Of a DNA stretch of 5,357 bases, positions 1 through 5,357 are shown in pieces. Position 1 is the first letter of the stretch; each line of letters starts with the position of its first letter. The notes under the pieces were generated by a model. That model saw only the letters and a program-made list of their open reading frames with translations, ran no database searches and was not told the DNA's origin. Origin of the DNA: Comamonadaceae bacterium (GTDB taxonomy: Bacteria; Pseudomonadota; Gammaproteobacteria; Burkholderiales; Burkholderiaceae_C); the NCBI GenBank assembly GCA_021286965.1, contig JAJTBK010000238.1, forward strand, positions 1-5,357, written 5' to 3'. Made by a program: the position numbers and the translations under genes.

Positions 1-1
1 C

Positions 2-937
2 ACGCAAGGTAAGCCGCCACCGACCATCGCACTGGATGAGGCTGTGCAGGCCAGCCCATTGCCCGAGCTACCCAAGCCGGTCGAAGTGGTGGAGGTGCCA
101 AAGGTGCTGCCGATGCCGGCGCAGATGAAGCCGCTGGGGGACGGTGAAGCCAAGGCACCGCCCGAGTCCCCCGATGAAAAGCAGCGGGTCTCCCGTGCCA
201 ACGCCGAGGCGCGTGTAGCGCCCACGCGCGAGGGCTATGTCAACGCCATCCAGGTCTGGCCCTTCACCGATGGCGCGCTGTACCAGGTCTATGCGGCCGT
301 GGGCCGCGTGACCGTGATCGCGCTCCAGCCCGGCGAGGAGTTGGTGACGGTCGCCGCCGGGGACACGGTGCGCTGGATCGTGGGCGACACATCGAGCGGC
401 AGCGGCGAGGCGCTGCGCGTCAATGTGATGGTCAAGCCCATCCGCTCGGGCCTGAAGACGAATCTCGTCATCACGACCAGCCGCAGGACGTACCTGCTGG
501 AGCTGACCTCGACCGAGAAGACCTGGATGGCCTCGGTGTCCTGGGAGTATCCGAAGGACAAGATGCTGGCCCTGCAGCGTCAGGCGCAGGCGGCCAGCGC
601 TGCTGCGCCGGTGGATAGCGGCCTGTCGCTGGAGAAGATCCGCTTCCGCTACGCGGTCAGCGGCAGCAATCCGCCGTGGAAGCCGCTGCGCGTCTTCGAT
701 GACGGCGAGAAGGTCTACATCCAGTTCCCGCCTGGCATTGCCGAAGGCGAGCTGCCGCCGCTGTTCGTGATCGGCGCGCAGGGCGATGGGCAGTTGGTGA
801 ACTACCGATTCCGCTCCCCGTACTACATCGTGGATCGGCTGTTCGGCGCGGCCGAACTGCGCCTGGGTGGCGACAAGGGCGACGTGGTGCGCATCGAGCG
901 CACCGACGGGGTTTCGGGTGGCACGCGGAGGAACTGA
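2..937 (+). CDS. trbG: TrbG, VirB9-like conjugative transfer protein (5' partial)
   Basis: TrbG is the VirB9/CagX-type component of the mating-pair-formation type IV secretion system. With a VirB7-like lipoprotein and TrbI it builds the outer-membrane core complex through which DNA passes. The frame is open to the left edge and gives 311 residues; the GTG at 44 lies inside the gene and is not the start. The visible N-terminus (TQGKPPPTI) is the region that follows the lipoprotein signal in relatives, so the signal peptide is probably just outside. After a proline-rich linker, an N-terminal VirB9 beta domain spans about residues 75-179. A C-terminal VirB9 domain spans about 214-299, including an NPPWKP segment (223-228) and YRFRSPYYIVDRLF (268-281). 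The stop is followed two bases later by trbI, which implies translational coupling. No damage is visible. Confidence 0.93.
   Translation, partial: TQGKPPPTIALDEAVQASPLPELPKPVEVVEVPKVLPMPAQMKPLGDGEAKAPPESPDEKQRVSRANAEARVAPTREGYVNAIQVWPFTDGALYQVYAAVGRVTVIALQPGEELVTVAAGDTVRWIVGDTSSGSGEALRVNVMVKPIRSGLKTNLVITTSRRTYLLELTSTEKTWMASVSWEYPKDKMLALQRQAQAASAAAPVDSGLSLEKIRFRYAVSGSNPPWKPLRVFDDGEKVYIQFPPGIAEGELPPLFVIGAQGDGQLVNYRFRSPYYIVDRLFGAAELRLGGDKGDVVRIERTDGVSGGTRRN
927..931 (+). promoter_or_regulatory. Ribosome binding site of trbI
   Basis: GGAGG lies inside the last codons of trbG, 8 bases before the trbI ATG at 940. It supports that start and coupled translation of the two genes. Confidence 0.75.
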
Positions 938-939
938 CC

Positions 940-2211
940 ATGAGCCAGGATGACATTTCCGACCATGCCGCGCCACAGGCCGACAAGGTGGCACCCGAGG
1001 CGATGACGCTGCGTGCGCAGCCGCGTCCGGTCACGCGGCTGAACCGGCGCACGCTGGCCATCCTCACCGGCGGCCTGTCGGTCGCCGTGCTCGGGGCCAC
1101 GATCTGGTCATTGCAGCCGCATCGGCGCGGCGCGAGCGAACAGACCGAGCTTTACAACGTCGATCGCGTGTCCAAGTCAGAAGGGCTGGGCGGCCTGCCT
1201 TCGGACTATTCCAAGCTACCGCCGAAGGTGCCGGAGCTGGGGCCGCCGTTGCCGGGCGACCTTGGGCCGGCCATCGTGAAGTCGCAGCAGCCCGTGGCAC
1301 CGACCTATGCACCGCCGGGTCACGACCCGGAAGATGCGCGGCGCAAGGAGGCTGATGCCGCAGCGGCCTCGACGGTGTTCTTCCGCTCGGGTAATCCAGG
1401 CAAGGCCGGTGCGCCGGCCGCAACCCAAGTCGCGGCTACTGCGCCGGGCAGCGCCTTGGCGGGCTTCGACCCGCTCGCCGCCGGGCCGGCCTCGACGGCG
1501 GCCCAGCCGTCCGACCCGACTGCCGTGCAAAACCGGCAAGACCAGAAAGAGGCGTTCCTGAAAGGCGGTTCTACGGAAACCCGCAATTCCGGCAATCTGC
1601 AAATGCCGACCTCGCCGTACCAGGTGATGGCCGGGACGGTGATCGCTGGCGCGCTGGTGACGGGCATCAAGTCCGATCTGCCGGGCGACGTGATCGGCAC
1701 GGTGACGGAGCCGGTCTACGACTCGGCCACGGGCAAGTTCCTGTTGATCCCGCAGGGCTCGCGCATCCTGGGCAAGTACAACAGCCAGGTGAGCTACGGG
1801 CAGAGCCGCGTGCAGGTGGTGTGGAACCGCATCATCTTGCCCGACACGTCTTCGCTAAAGCTCGACAACCTGGCGGGCACTGACCCAGCCGGCTATGCCG
1901 GCCTGGAGGATGGTGTCGATTGGCATTGGGATCGCGTCTTCGCCGGCGCGGCGCTGACAACGCTGCTGGGTGTCGGTGCCGAGCTGGCCGCACCGGAGAA
2001 CCGGCAGGATGGCAACCGTATCGTCATTGCTGGGCGCGACAGCGCCGAGGACAGGATCAATCAGGTCAGTCAAGAGGTGACCAGGCGCAACATGAACATC
2101 CAGCCGACGCTGACAGAACGGCCGGGTCTGCCGGTTCGCATCATCGTCAACCGCGATTTGGTGCTGCGGCCGTACCAGCCGCTGTTCTTCAACAGGGGAG
2201 CGATGCGATGA
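940..2211 (+). CDS. trbI: TrbI, VirB10-like conjugative transfer protein
   Basis: TrbI is the VirB10 homologue. It is anchored in the inner membrane, crosses the periplasm and joins the outer-membrane core of the type IV secretion channel. The 423-residue product is a normal full length. Residues 1-37 are a hydrophilic cytoplasmic tail. About 38-58 (LAILTGGLSVAVLGATIWSL) form the single transmembrane helix. About 85-215 is the long Pro/Ala-rich periplasmic linker. About 225-420 is the VirB10 C-terminal beta-barrel domain, with SPYQVMAGTVIAGALVTGI, LIPQGSRILGKYNS, VVWNRIILPD and the closing RIIVNRDLVLRPY. The helix ALTTLLGVGAELA (338-350) sits where VirB10 proteins carry the antenna that reaches the outer membrane. 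The start at 940 has a good ribosome site, and the stop overlaps the next start. Confidence 0.95.
   Translation: MSQDDISDHAAPQADKVAPEAMTLRAQPRPVTRLNRRTLAILTGGLSVAVLGATIWSLQPHRRGASEQTELYNVDRVSKSEGLGGLPSDYSKLPPKVPELGPPLPGDLGPAIVKSQQPVAPTYAPPGHDPEDARRKEADAAAASTVFFRSGNPGKAGAPAATQVAATAPGSALAGFDPLAAGPASTAAQPSDPTAVQNRQDQKEAFLKGGSTETRNSGNLQMPTSPYQVMAGTVIAGALVTGIKSDLPGDVIGTVTEPVYDSATGKFLLIPQGSRILGKYNSQVSYGQSRVQVVWNRIILPDTSSLKLDNLAGTDPAGYAGLEDGVDWHWDRVFAGAALTTLLGVGAELAAPENRQDGNRIVIAGRDSAEDRINQVSQEVTRRNMNIQPTLTERPGLPVRIIVNRDLVLRPYQPLFFNRGAMR
2195..2200 (+). promoter_or_regulatory. Ribosome binding site of the DUF2274 gene
   Basis: GGGGAG within the end of trbI sits 7 bases before the ATG at 2208. It fixes the short 81-residue start rather than a longer in-frame reading from inside trbI. 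Confidence 0.65.
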
Positions 2212-2453
2212 GTACGACCAAGAAACTGCGGCTGGGGCCGCTGCCCAAGACCGAGAGCGTCAAGCTGACCTTTGCTTGTCCGGCCAGCTTGAAGGCCGAC
2301 CTCGACCGATACGCCGCGCTGCACGCGCAGGCGTATGGCGAGGTTTTAGATGCCGAGAAGTTGATCCCGCACATGCTGGAGGTGTTCATGGCCGGGGATC
2401 GGGGATTCAGGAAAGGAACAACAGCCAAAGTTGCCGTGCAAAAACAGCCTTGA
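2208..2453 (+). CDS. DUF2274 family protein, trb operon-associated
   Basis: This 81-residue protein starts in the ATGA overlap with the trbI stop, so it is translationally coupled and is the last gene of the trb operon. It resembles the DUF2274 proteins found directly after trbI in Tn4371-like and related elements; their function is not established to my knowledge. The sequence suggests a compact ribbon-helix-helix-like layout. A basic N-terminus (TTKKLRLGPLPK) leads to a short strand (VKLTFAC, residues 18-24), then a helix (about 26-42, SLKADLDRYAALHAQAY), then a second helix (about 48-63, DAEKLIPHMLEVFMAG), and a basic tail. That would fit a small DNA-binding dimer, perhaps an operon regulator, but this is inference. 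No signal peptide or membrane segment is present. A longer in-frame reading from 1920 only overlaps trbI and is not real. Confidence 0.85.
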   Translation: MSTTKKLRLGPLPKTESVKLTFACPASLKADLDRYAALHAQAYGEVLDAEKLIPHMLEVFMAGDRGFRKGTTAKVAVQKQP

Positions 2454-2471
2454 CGATCTTGACATTACTCC

Positions 2472-2508
2472 AACGACAAAGCGCAGCCACAGGCTGCGTT
2501 TTGTCGTT
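2472..2508 (+). terminator. Strong hairpin, probable terminator of the trb operon
   Basis: The arm at 2472-2488 pairs with 2492-2508 over 17 base pairs, with a single G-U pair (2481/2499) and a 3-base loop (ACA). It begins 18 bases after the DUF2274 stop. The upper stem is GC-rich (GCAGCC/GGCTGC) and the lower 3' arm contains TTTT, but no clean U run follows. It could act as an intrinsic terminator or RNA 3'-end stabiliser. Because it is nearly symmetric, it may also block transcription entering from the chromosome. Confidence 0.7.
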
Positions 2509-2729
2509 CTGGTAGTTGGGCAGTTGGGCTAATATGGAGAGGCAAGTCGGCCTGCTGTTGGGAAACGCACCCGATGCAACGCGCCCAGGGTTTCTTTCTC
2601 GTCGCTCTTATGTGGCACCTAGCCCACAACGCCGCAGTCACTTCAAGCGGCCCAAAACAGAGCTAACCTAGCGTCCTGTATAGAGTTTCAAGCCGTGGGC
2701 GATTTGCACACGGAGCTTGACACCAGCAA
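2509..2729. other. Non-coding terminal region of the element
   Basis: No convincing gene is present. Base composition is visibly less GC-rich than on either side. The stretch contains TTCAAGC twice in direct orientation (2642-2648 and 2687-2693) and an imperfect inverted repeat (TCAAGCCGTG at 2688-2697 against CACGGAGCTTGA at 2709-2720). Short repeats of this sort next to an ICE end are typical places for tyrosine-recombinase or accessory-factor binding, but nothing here proves that. Confidence 0.45.
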
Positions 2730-2737
2730 TTTTTTAT
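2730..2737. other. Candidate attR core of the element
   Basis: TTTTTTAT lies exactly where host-type coding sequence begins. It differs at one base from the 8-bp repeat TTTTTCAT that I recall as flanking Tn4371. The octamer contains the stop codon of the neighbouring - strand gene (complement of 2734-2736), so insertion here would leave that host gene readable. The matching left copy is outside the window, so the exact boundary is an inference. Confidence 0.4.
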
Positions 2738-3285
2738 TGGGCCGCCGGCTTTTTCGCCAAAGCCCCGCAGTCGCTGCCGAGCCGGCGTGCCTCGGTCTTC
2801 ATCGCCATGCGGCCATGCTCCTTGCTCGTCACCACGGCTTCGGTGACGAAGTGCTCGGCGCTGTAGAGGGTGGTGGTGAAATCGCCCTCGCTCGGCGGCT
2901 CCTGGCACAGGACATGGCCCTTCCAGGTAGTGCCGCTGTGGCGCACCTGGCTGTAGGTGCACTGGCCTTCGCGCTGGCCCTCGCGGATGGGGGCCTGCTG
3001 CGCCTGCTCGGGCGTGATGCACACGCGCAGGCCGCCGCTGCCATCCAGCGCCACGCCCTTGGCCGCCATTTGCTGCTCCATCAGCTGGCGCGATTCGGGC
3101 GGCATGTTCTTGAGCTGCTCGCGCATCTGCGCCATGCGCTCGGCCATGGCGTTGCCGCCTGGACTCTGCGCGCTGGGGCTCTGGTGCCGGAACTCCCACA
3201 ACCCGGGCTGCAGGGTCTGGGCCTGGGCACTGCAGCCCAGGGCCAGGAGCAGGGCCAGGGGGGCGAGGAGGAGCGGGGTGCACAT
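2734..3285 (-). CDS. DUF3617 domain-containing exported protein
   Basis: This 183-residue protein has the DUF3617 layout: an exported N-terminus, then LQPGLWEF, a Met/Gln-rich segment (MAQMREQLKNMPPESRQLM), CITPEQ, and a C-terminal DCGAL. Its function is unknown; the family is usually predicted to be periplasmic. A signal peptide (MCTPLLLAPLALLLALGC) could be cut after AQA (residue 22) or, less likely, processed as a lipoprotein at Cys18. Four cysteines in the mature part (89, 109, 127, 173) could form disulfides. The frame is open further upstream to 3411, but I chose the ATG at 3285 because the signal peptide begins there and GGAG (complement of 3293-3296) lies 7 bases before it. It is divergent from panE. 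Its stop codon lies within the proposed ICE attachment octamer, yet the C-terminus looks complete. Confidence 0.88.
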   Translation of the reverse strand: MCTPLLLAPLALLLALGCSAQAQTLQPGLWEFRHQSPSAQSPGGNAMAERMAQMREQLKNMPPESRQLMEQQMAAKGVALDGSGGLRVCITPEQAQQAPIREGQREGQCTYSQVRHSGTTWKGHVLCQEPPSEGDFTTTLYSAEHFVTEAVVTSKEHGRMAMKTEARRLGSDCGALAKKPAAQ

Positions 3286-3379
3286 GGGGTTTCTCCAATC
3301 AGCGGCAACGGTGCCGGTGGCGCAATTTTCAGCGCCCCCTTGCGCCGGCACAAGGCCCCCAGGCAGGGACAATCGCCCC
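3286..3379. promoter_or_regulatory. Divergent intergenic region between the DUF3617 gene and panE
   Basis: This 94-bp gap must hold the promoters or leaders of both divergent genes. It has an imperfect inverted repeat: GTGCCGG (3311-3317) plus CGCAA (3321-3325) against TTGCGCCGGCAC (3340-3351), with a 3-base bulge and a 14-base loop. This could be an operator or an RNA hairpin. I see no confident -35/-10 pair in either direction. Confidence 0.4.
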
Positions 3380-4309
3380 ATGCATCGCTCCCACCCCCCT
3401 TCCTTCGCCATCTTCGGCGCCGGAGCCGTTGGCTGCTACTTTGGCGCCCTGTTGGCGCGCGCCGGCTACCCGCTGCAGCTCATTGGCCGCGCCCCCCACG
3501 TGCAGGCGATCGCGGCGCACGGCCTGCGCCTGCAAACAGCAACCGAGGATGTGCACATCCCCCTGGCCGCCAGCACCGAGGCGCGCGCTGCCGCCCAGGC
3601 CGATGTGGTGCTGCTGTGCGTCAAGGCCACCGACACCGAATCAGCTGCGCAGCAGCTGGCGCCGCACCTGCGCCCCGGCGCCGTGGTGCTGTGCCTGCAA
3701 AACGGCGTCGATAACGCCGAGCGCGTGCGCGCCGTGCTGGGGCCGGCCCACCCGGTCTGGCCGGCGGTGGTGTACGTCGCCACGGCCATGGCCGGGCCCG
3801 GCCATGTGCAGCATTTGGGCCGCTGCGAACTGGTGCTGCCCGACGCCAGCGCCTGCGCCGCCATCGCCCCCTGGCTGCAGCAGGCGGGCATCGCCGTGGC
3901 GTTGTCCGACCAGGTGGCGGGCGCGCTTTGGGCCAAGCTGGTGGTCAACTGCGCCTACAACGCGCTCTCGGCCATCGTGCAGCAGCCCTATGGCTGGCTC
4001 CTGCAGCAAGACGGCGCACCGGCGCTGCTGGCGCAGCTGGTGGCCGAATGCCAGGCCGTGGCCCAGGCCGAGGGCGTGCCGCTGCCCGCCGACCTGCCAG
4101 CGCGCGTGCAGGCGATTGCGCAGACCATGCCGGCGCAAAAATCGTCCACCGCGCAAGACCTGGCGCGCGGGCGCGAGAGCGAGATCGAGCACCTCAATGG
4201 CTTCATCGTGCGCCGCGCCGCCGCCCATGGCCTGACGGCGCCTGCAAACCAGGCCCTATTGGTGCTGGTGCGGATGCTGCAGGCATGCCAGAAGCTATCC
4301 AATGAATAG
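3380..4309 (+). CDS. panE: 2-dehydropantoate 2-reductase (ketopantoate reductase family)
   Basis: The family reduces 2-dehydropantoate to pantoate with NADPH, a step in pantothenate and coenzyme A synthesis, in the cytoplasm. The 309-residue length is normal. The N-terminal Rossmann fold has the dinucleotide motif GAGAVGCYFG (residues 13-22). Then come VVLLCVKATDT (76-86) and LQNGVDN (106-112), whose Asn108 fits the conserved substrate-site Asn. The C-terminal helical domain has LWAKLVVNCAYNALSA with the probable catalytic Lys186, and SEIEHLNGF with Glu268, matching the Lys and Glu of the E. coli enzyme. Start: the ATG at 3380 lies just before the Rossmann strand and has a weak AGGGA 10 bases upstream. 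Upstream in-frame codons only read through the divergent gene. No panB or panC is nearby, so a paralogous 2-oxoacid reductase with another substrate remains possible. The last codons (QKLSNE) come from a repeat element. Confidence 0.9.
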   Translation: MHRSHPPSFAIFGAGAVGCYFGALLARAGYPLQLIGRAPHVQAIAAHGLRLQTATEDVHIPLAASTEARAAAQADVVLLCVKATDTESAAQQLAPHLRPGAVVLCLQNGVDNAERVRAVLGPAHPVWPAVVYVATAMAGPGHVQHLGRCELVLPDASACAAIAPWLQQAGIAVALSDQVAGALWAKLVVNCAYNALSAIVQQPYGWLLQQDGAPALLAQLVAECQAVAQAEGVPLPADLPARVQAIAQTMPAQKSSTAQDLARGRESEIEHLNGFIVRRAAAHGLTAPANQALLVLVRMLQACQKLSNE

Positions 4310-4350
4310 CTGCTAGCCCTTGATGGGCAAGGGCCAGAAGCAAAAAACAC
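4291..4350. repeat. Comamonadaceae-type interspersed palindromic repeat
   Basis: The segment has two stem-loops: GCTAT/ATAGC (4294-4298 and 4306-4310), then GCCCTTG/CAAGGGC (4316-4322 and 4328-4334, loop ATGGG), followed by an A-rich stretch. The motif order (AAGCTAT, ATAGCTGCTAG, TTGATGG, then the returning arm) matches a short intergenic repeat that I recognise as very abundant in Acidovorax and Comamonas-like genomes. It fills most of the gap between two convergent genes and reaches into the last codons of panE. The exact ends are uncertain, and family membership is by memory only. Confidence 0.6.
4313..4337. terminator. Stem-loop between convergent genes, possible bidirectional terminator
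   Basis: Seven contiguous base pairs (4316-4322 with 4328-4334), extended by two more pairs beyond one A/C mismatch (4313-4314 with 4336-4337). It lies 3 bases past the panE stop and 20 bases past the CoA-transferase stop. A clean U run is lacking on both strands, so terminator activity is inferred from position and structure. Confidence 0.45.
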
Positions 4351-4357
4351 TCCAATT

Positions 4358-5357
4358 TCAAGCCACGGTGGCAGCCGTGCGCAGGGCCTCGATTTGCGCG
4401 GCGTCGTAGCCCAGGCCCTGCAGCAGCGCGTCGGTGTGCGCGCCCTTGGTTGGTGGGCTCGAACGCACCGGCAGGTGCTGGCCCGCCAGGCGCAGCGGAA
4501 ACAAGGTGGTGCCCACCGTCTGGCCGGCGCGTTCGCCGTCGGGCAGGGTGATGTCGGCCAGGGCGCCGCTGGCGTTCAGGTGCGGGTCGTCGTACAGCTG
4601 CTCGGGCCGGCAGATCGGTGCATAGGGCAGGCCATGGGCCTCGAACAGGGCCGCCAGCGCCGCCGCGCTCCAGCCCTCCAGGCGCGCGCGCAGCTGCGGC
4701 AGCAGCGTGGGGCGGGCGCGCACGCGGTCGTTGTTGCTGGCGAGCTGCGGGTCAGCAGCAAGATCAGCCCAATCCAAAATACGGCACAGGGTTTGCCACT
4801 GCGCATCGCTCACGGCAGAGAGAAAAATCTGCTCGCCACCCTGCACCGTGAACACGTCGTACACCCCCCCAGGGTGAGATGCGCGCCGGCATGGGCGCCG
4901 CCGCCTCGCCGGTGATGGCGTACTGCAGCATGTGCTGGCCCACCAGAAAGACGTTGTTCTCGAACAGCACCGAATCCACCTCCTGCCCGCGCCCGCTGAT
5001 GCCGCGCTGCAGCAGCGCCGCCATGGCGCCAATGGCGCCGAACATGCCGCCCATGATGTCGTTCACGCTGGTGCCCGCGCGCAACGGGTCGCCGGGGCGG
5101 CCCGTCATGTAGGCCAGGCCGCCCATCATCTGCACCACCTCGTCGAGCGCCGTGCGGTGCTCGTAGGGGCCGGGCAGAAACCCCGTGTGGTTCACGTAGA
5201 TCAGGCGCGGGTTCTCGGCGCTCAGGGCGGCGTAATCGAGCCCGTACTTGGCCAGGGTGCCGGGCTTGAAGTTCTGCAGCACCACGTCCGCCGACAGCGC
5301 GAGCTTGCGCGCCACGGCCTGGCCTGCGCTCTGGCGCAGGTCGATGGCGATACTTTT
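4358..5357 (-). pseudogene. CaiB/BaiF family III CoA-transferase, frameshifted, 5' partial
   Basis: Family III CoA-transferases move CoA between organic acids (for example formate/oxalate, carnitine or bile acids) through an aspartyl-CoA thioester. Read from the right edge, the first frame gives KSIAIDLRQSAGQAVARK, DVVLQNFKPGTLAKYGLDY, LIYVNHTGFLPGPY and GRGQEVDSVLFEN. Asp in QEVDS (codon at 4974-4976) is the expected nucleophile. The second frame continues with VYDVFTVQGGEQIFLSAVSD, GLPYAPICRPEQLYDDPHL and LGYDAAQIEAL, the usual C-terminal half. The frames join at seven G on the coding strand (C at 4864-4870); six would give an unbroken PARISPW-GVYDVFTV. About 330 residues are visible against roughly 400 for the family, and the frame is open to the right edge, so the N-terminus is outside; the GTG at 5315 is internal. 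The substrate cannot be told. The fault may be a true mutation, a phase-variable tract or a sequencing error. Confidence 0.87.
4864..4870 (-). other. Seven-base homopolymer carrying the frameshift
   Basis: Seven C on the + strand (seven G in the gene) sit exactly where the conserved reading frame switches. Removing one base restores a continuous CoA-transferase frame, so this is the most economical site for the indel. Confidence 0.8.

Larger units (their letters stand above)
1..2737. mobile_element. Right end of a Tn4371-like integrative and conjugative element (partial)
   Basis: Seen: a compact trbG-trbI-DUF2274 block on the + strand, a hairpin, about 225 bp of lower-GC DNA with short repeats, then an abrupt change to unrelated host-type genes in divergent and convergent arrangement. 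Known: Tn4371-family ICEs carry their trb mating-pair genes at the end opposite the integrase, with trbI near the right border, and are reported to be flanked by an 8-bp repeat. Inferred: the element ends near the T-rich octamer at 2730-2737. A conjugative plasmid is less likely because housekeeping-type genes follow at once. The integrase, relaxase and cargo would lie to the left, outside the window, so family membership rests on gene order and protein resemblance only. Confidence 0.68.

Noticed and set aside
68..994. Long open frame of 308 codons on the - strand opposite trbG
   Set aside because: It lies wholly antisense to a well-conserved trbG and is Arg/His/Gly-rich in the way typical of high-GC antisense frames. 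It has no recognisable domain.
2534..2671. Small + strand open frame of 45 residues in the ICE end region (starts MERQVGLLLG)
   Set aside because: No ribosome binding site precedes the ATG, the composition is Arg/Pro-rich without structure, and I recognise no family. A TAATAT overlapping the start looks like a -10 box but has no acceptable -35.
2957..3379. Upstream extension of the panE frame
   Set aside because: It runs antisense through the DUF3617 gene. The Rossmann fold begins just after the ATG at 3380, as in other PanE proteins.
3286..3411. N-terminal extension of the DUF3617 frame
   Set aside because: It would place 42 hydrophilic residues before a clear signal peptide and overlap the panE start. 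The ATG at 3285 has its own ribosome site.
2695..3714. 339-codon + strand open frame across the DUF3617 gene and the start of panE
   Set aside because: It is antisense to DUF3617 and out of frame with panE. Both real genes have family motifs and this frame has none.
3466..4228. Long - strand frames opposite panE (160 and 195 codons)
   Set aside because: They are antisense shadows with Gly/His/Arg-rich low-complexity composition, lying over a fully conserved enzyme.
4394..4915. 173-codon + strand frame opposite the CoA-transferase
   Set aside because: It is antisense to conserved C-terminal CoA-transferase sequence and has no family motif.
4764..5032. Reading the two CoA-transferase halves as separate overlapping genes
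   Set aside because: The overlap regions are non-homologous tails. The conserved sequence switches frame exactly once at the G7 tract, so one broken gene is the simpler model.

Overview
The window looks like a chromosomal junction in a GC-rich betaproteobacterium, most likely of the family Comamonadaceae (Acidovorax, Comamonas or Delftia type). This rests on three things: the style of the host proteins, a Tn4371-like trb module on the left, and an interspersed palindromic repeat after panE of a kind I associate with Comamonadaceae genomes. The assignment is by recognition; no search was run.

Left part (about 1-2737): the distal end of a conjugative transfer operon on the + strand. It holds trbG (5' end outside the window), trbI and a small DUF2274 gene, packed with 2-nt spacing and then a stop/start overlap. 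TrbG (VirB9-like) and TrbI (VirB10-like) form the outer-membrane core and envelope-spanning scaffold of a mating-pair-formation type IV secretion system. The trbG-trbI-DUF2274 order is what I expect at the right end of Tn4371-family integrative and conjugative elements (ICEs). The operon ends in a strong 17-bp hairpin. About 225 bp of less GC-rich, apparently non-coding DNA follows, with short repeats, and then an 8-base TTTTTTAT that touches the stop codon of the first chromosomal gene. That octamer is one mismatch from the TTTTTCAT repeat I recall for Tn4371, so I infer that the ICE ends there (attR).

Right part (about 2734-5357): ordinary chromosomal genes. A secreted DUF3617 protein (- strand) is transcribed divergently from a panE/apbA-type ketopantoate reductase (+ strand). 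panE converges on a family III (CaiB/BaiF) CoA-transferase gene on the - strand, whose 5' end lies outside the window. The 48 bp between these two convergent stops are mostly filled by the palindromic repeat, which also supplies the last codons of panE. The CoA-transferase is split by a single extra base in a run of seven G (coding strand); both halves are otherwise well conserved.

I see no CRISPR array, tRNA or rRNA, and no clearly novel multigene system. The points most worth a second look are the ICE/chromosome boundary, the ribbon-helix-helix-like DUF2274 protein at the end of the trb operon, the homopolymer frameshift, and the repeat at the end of panE.
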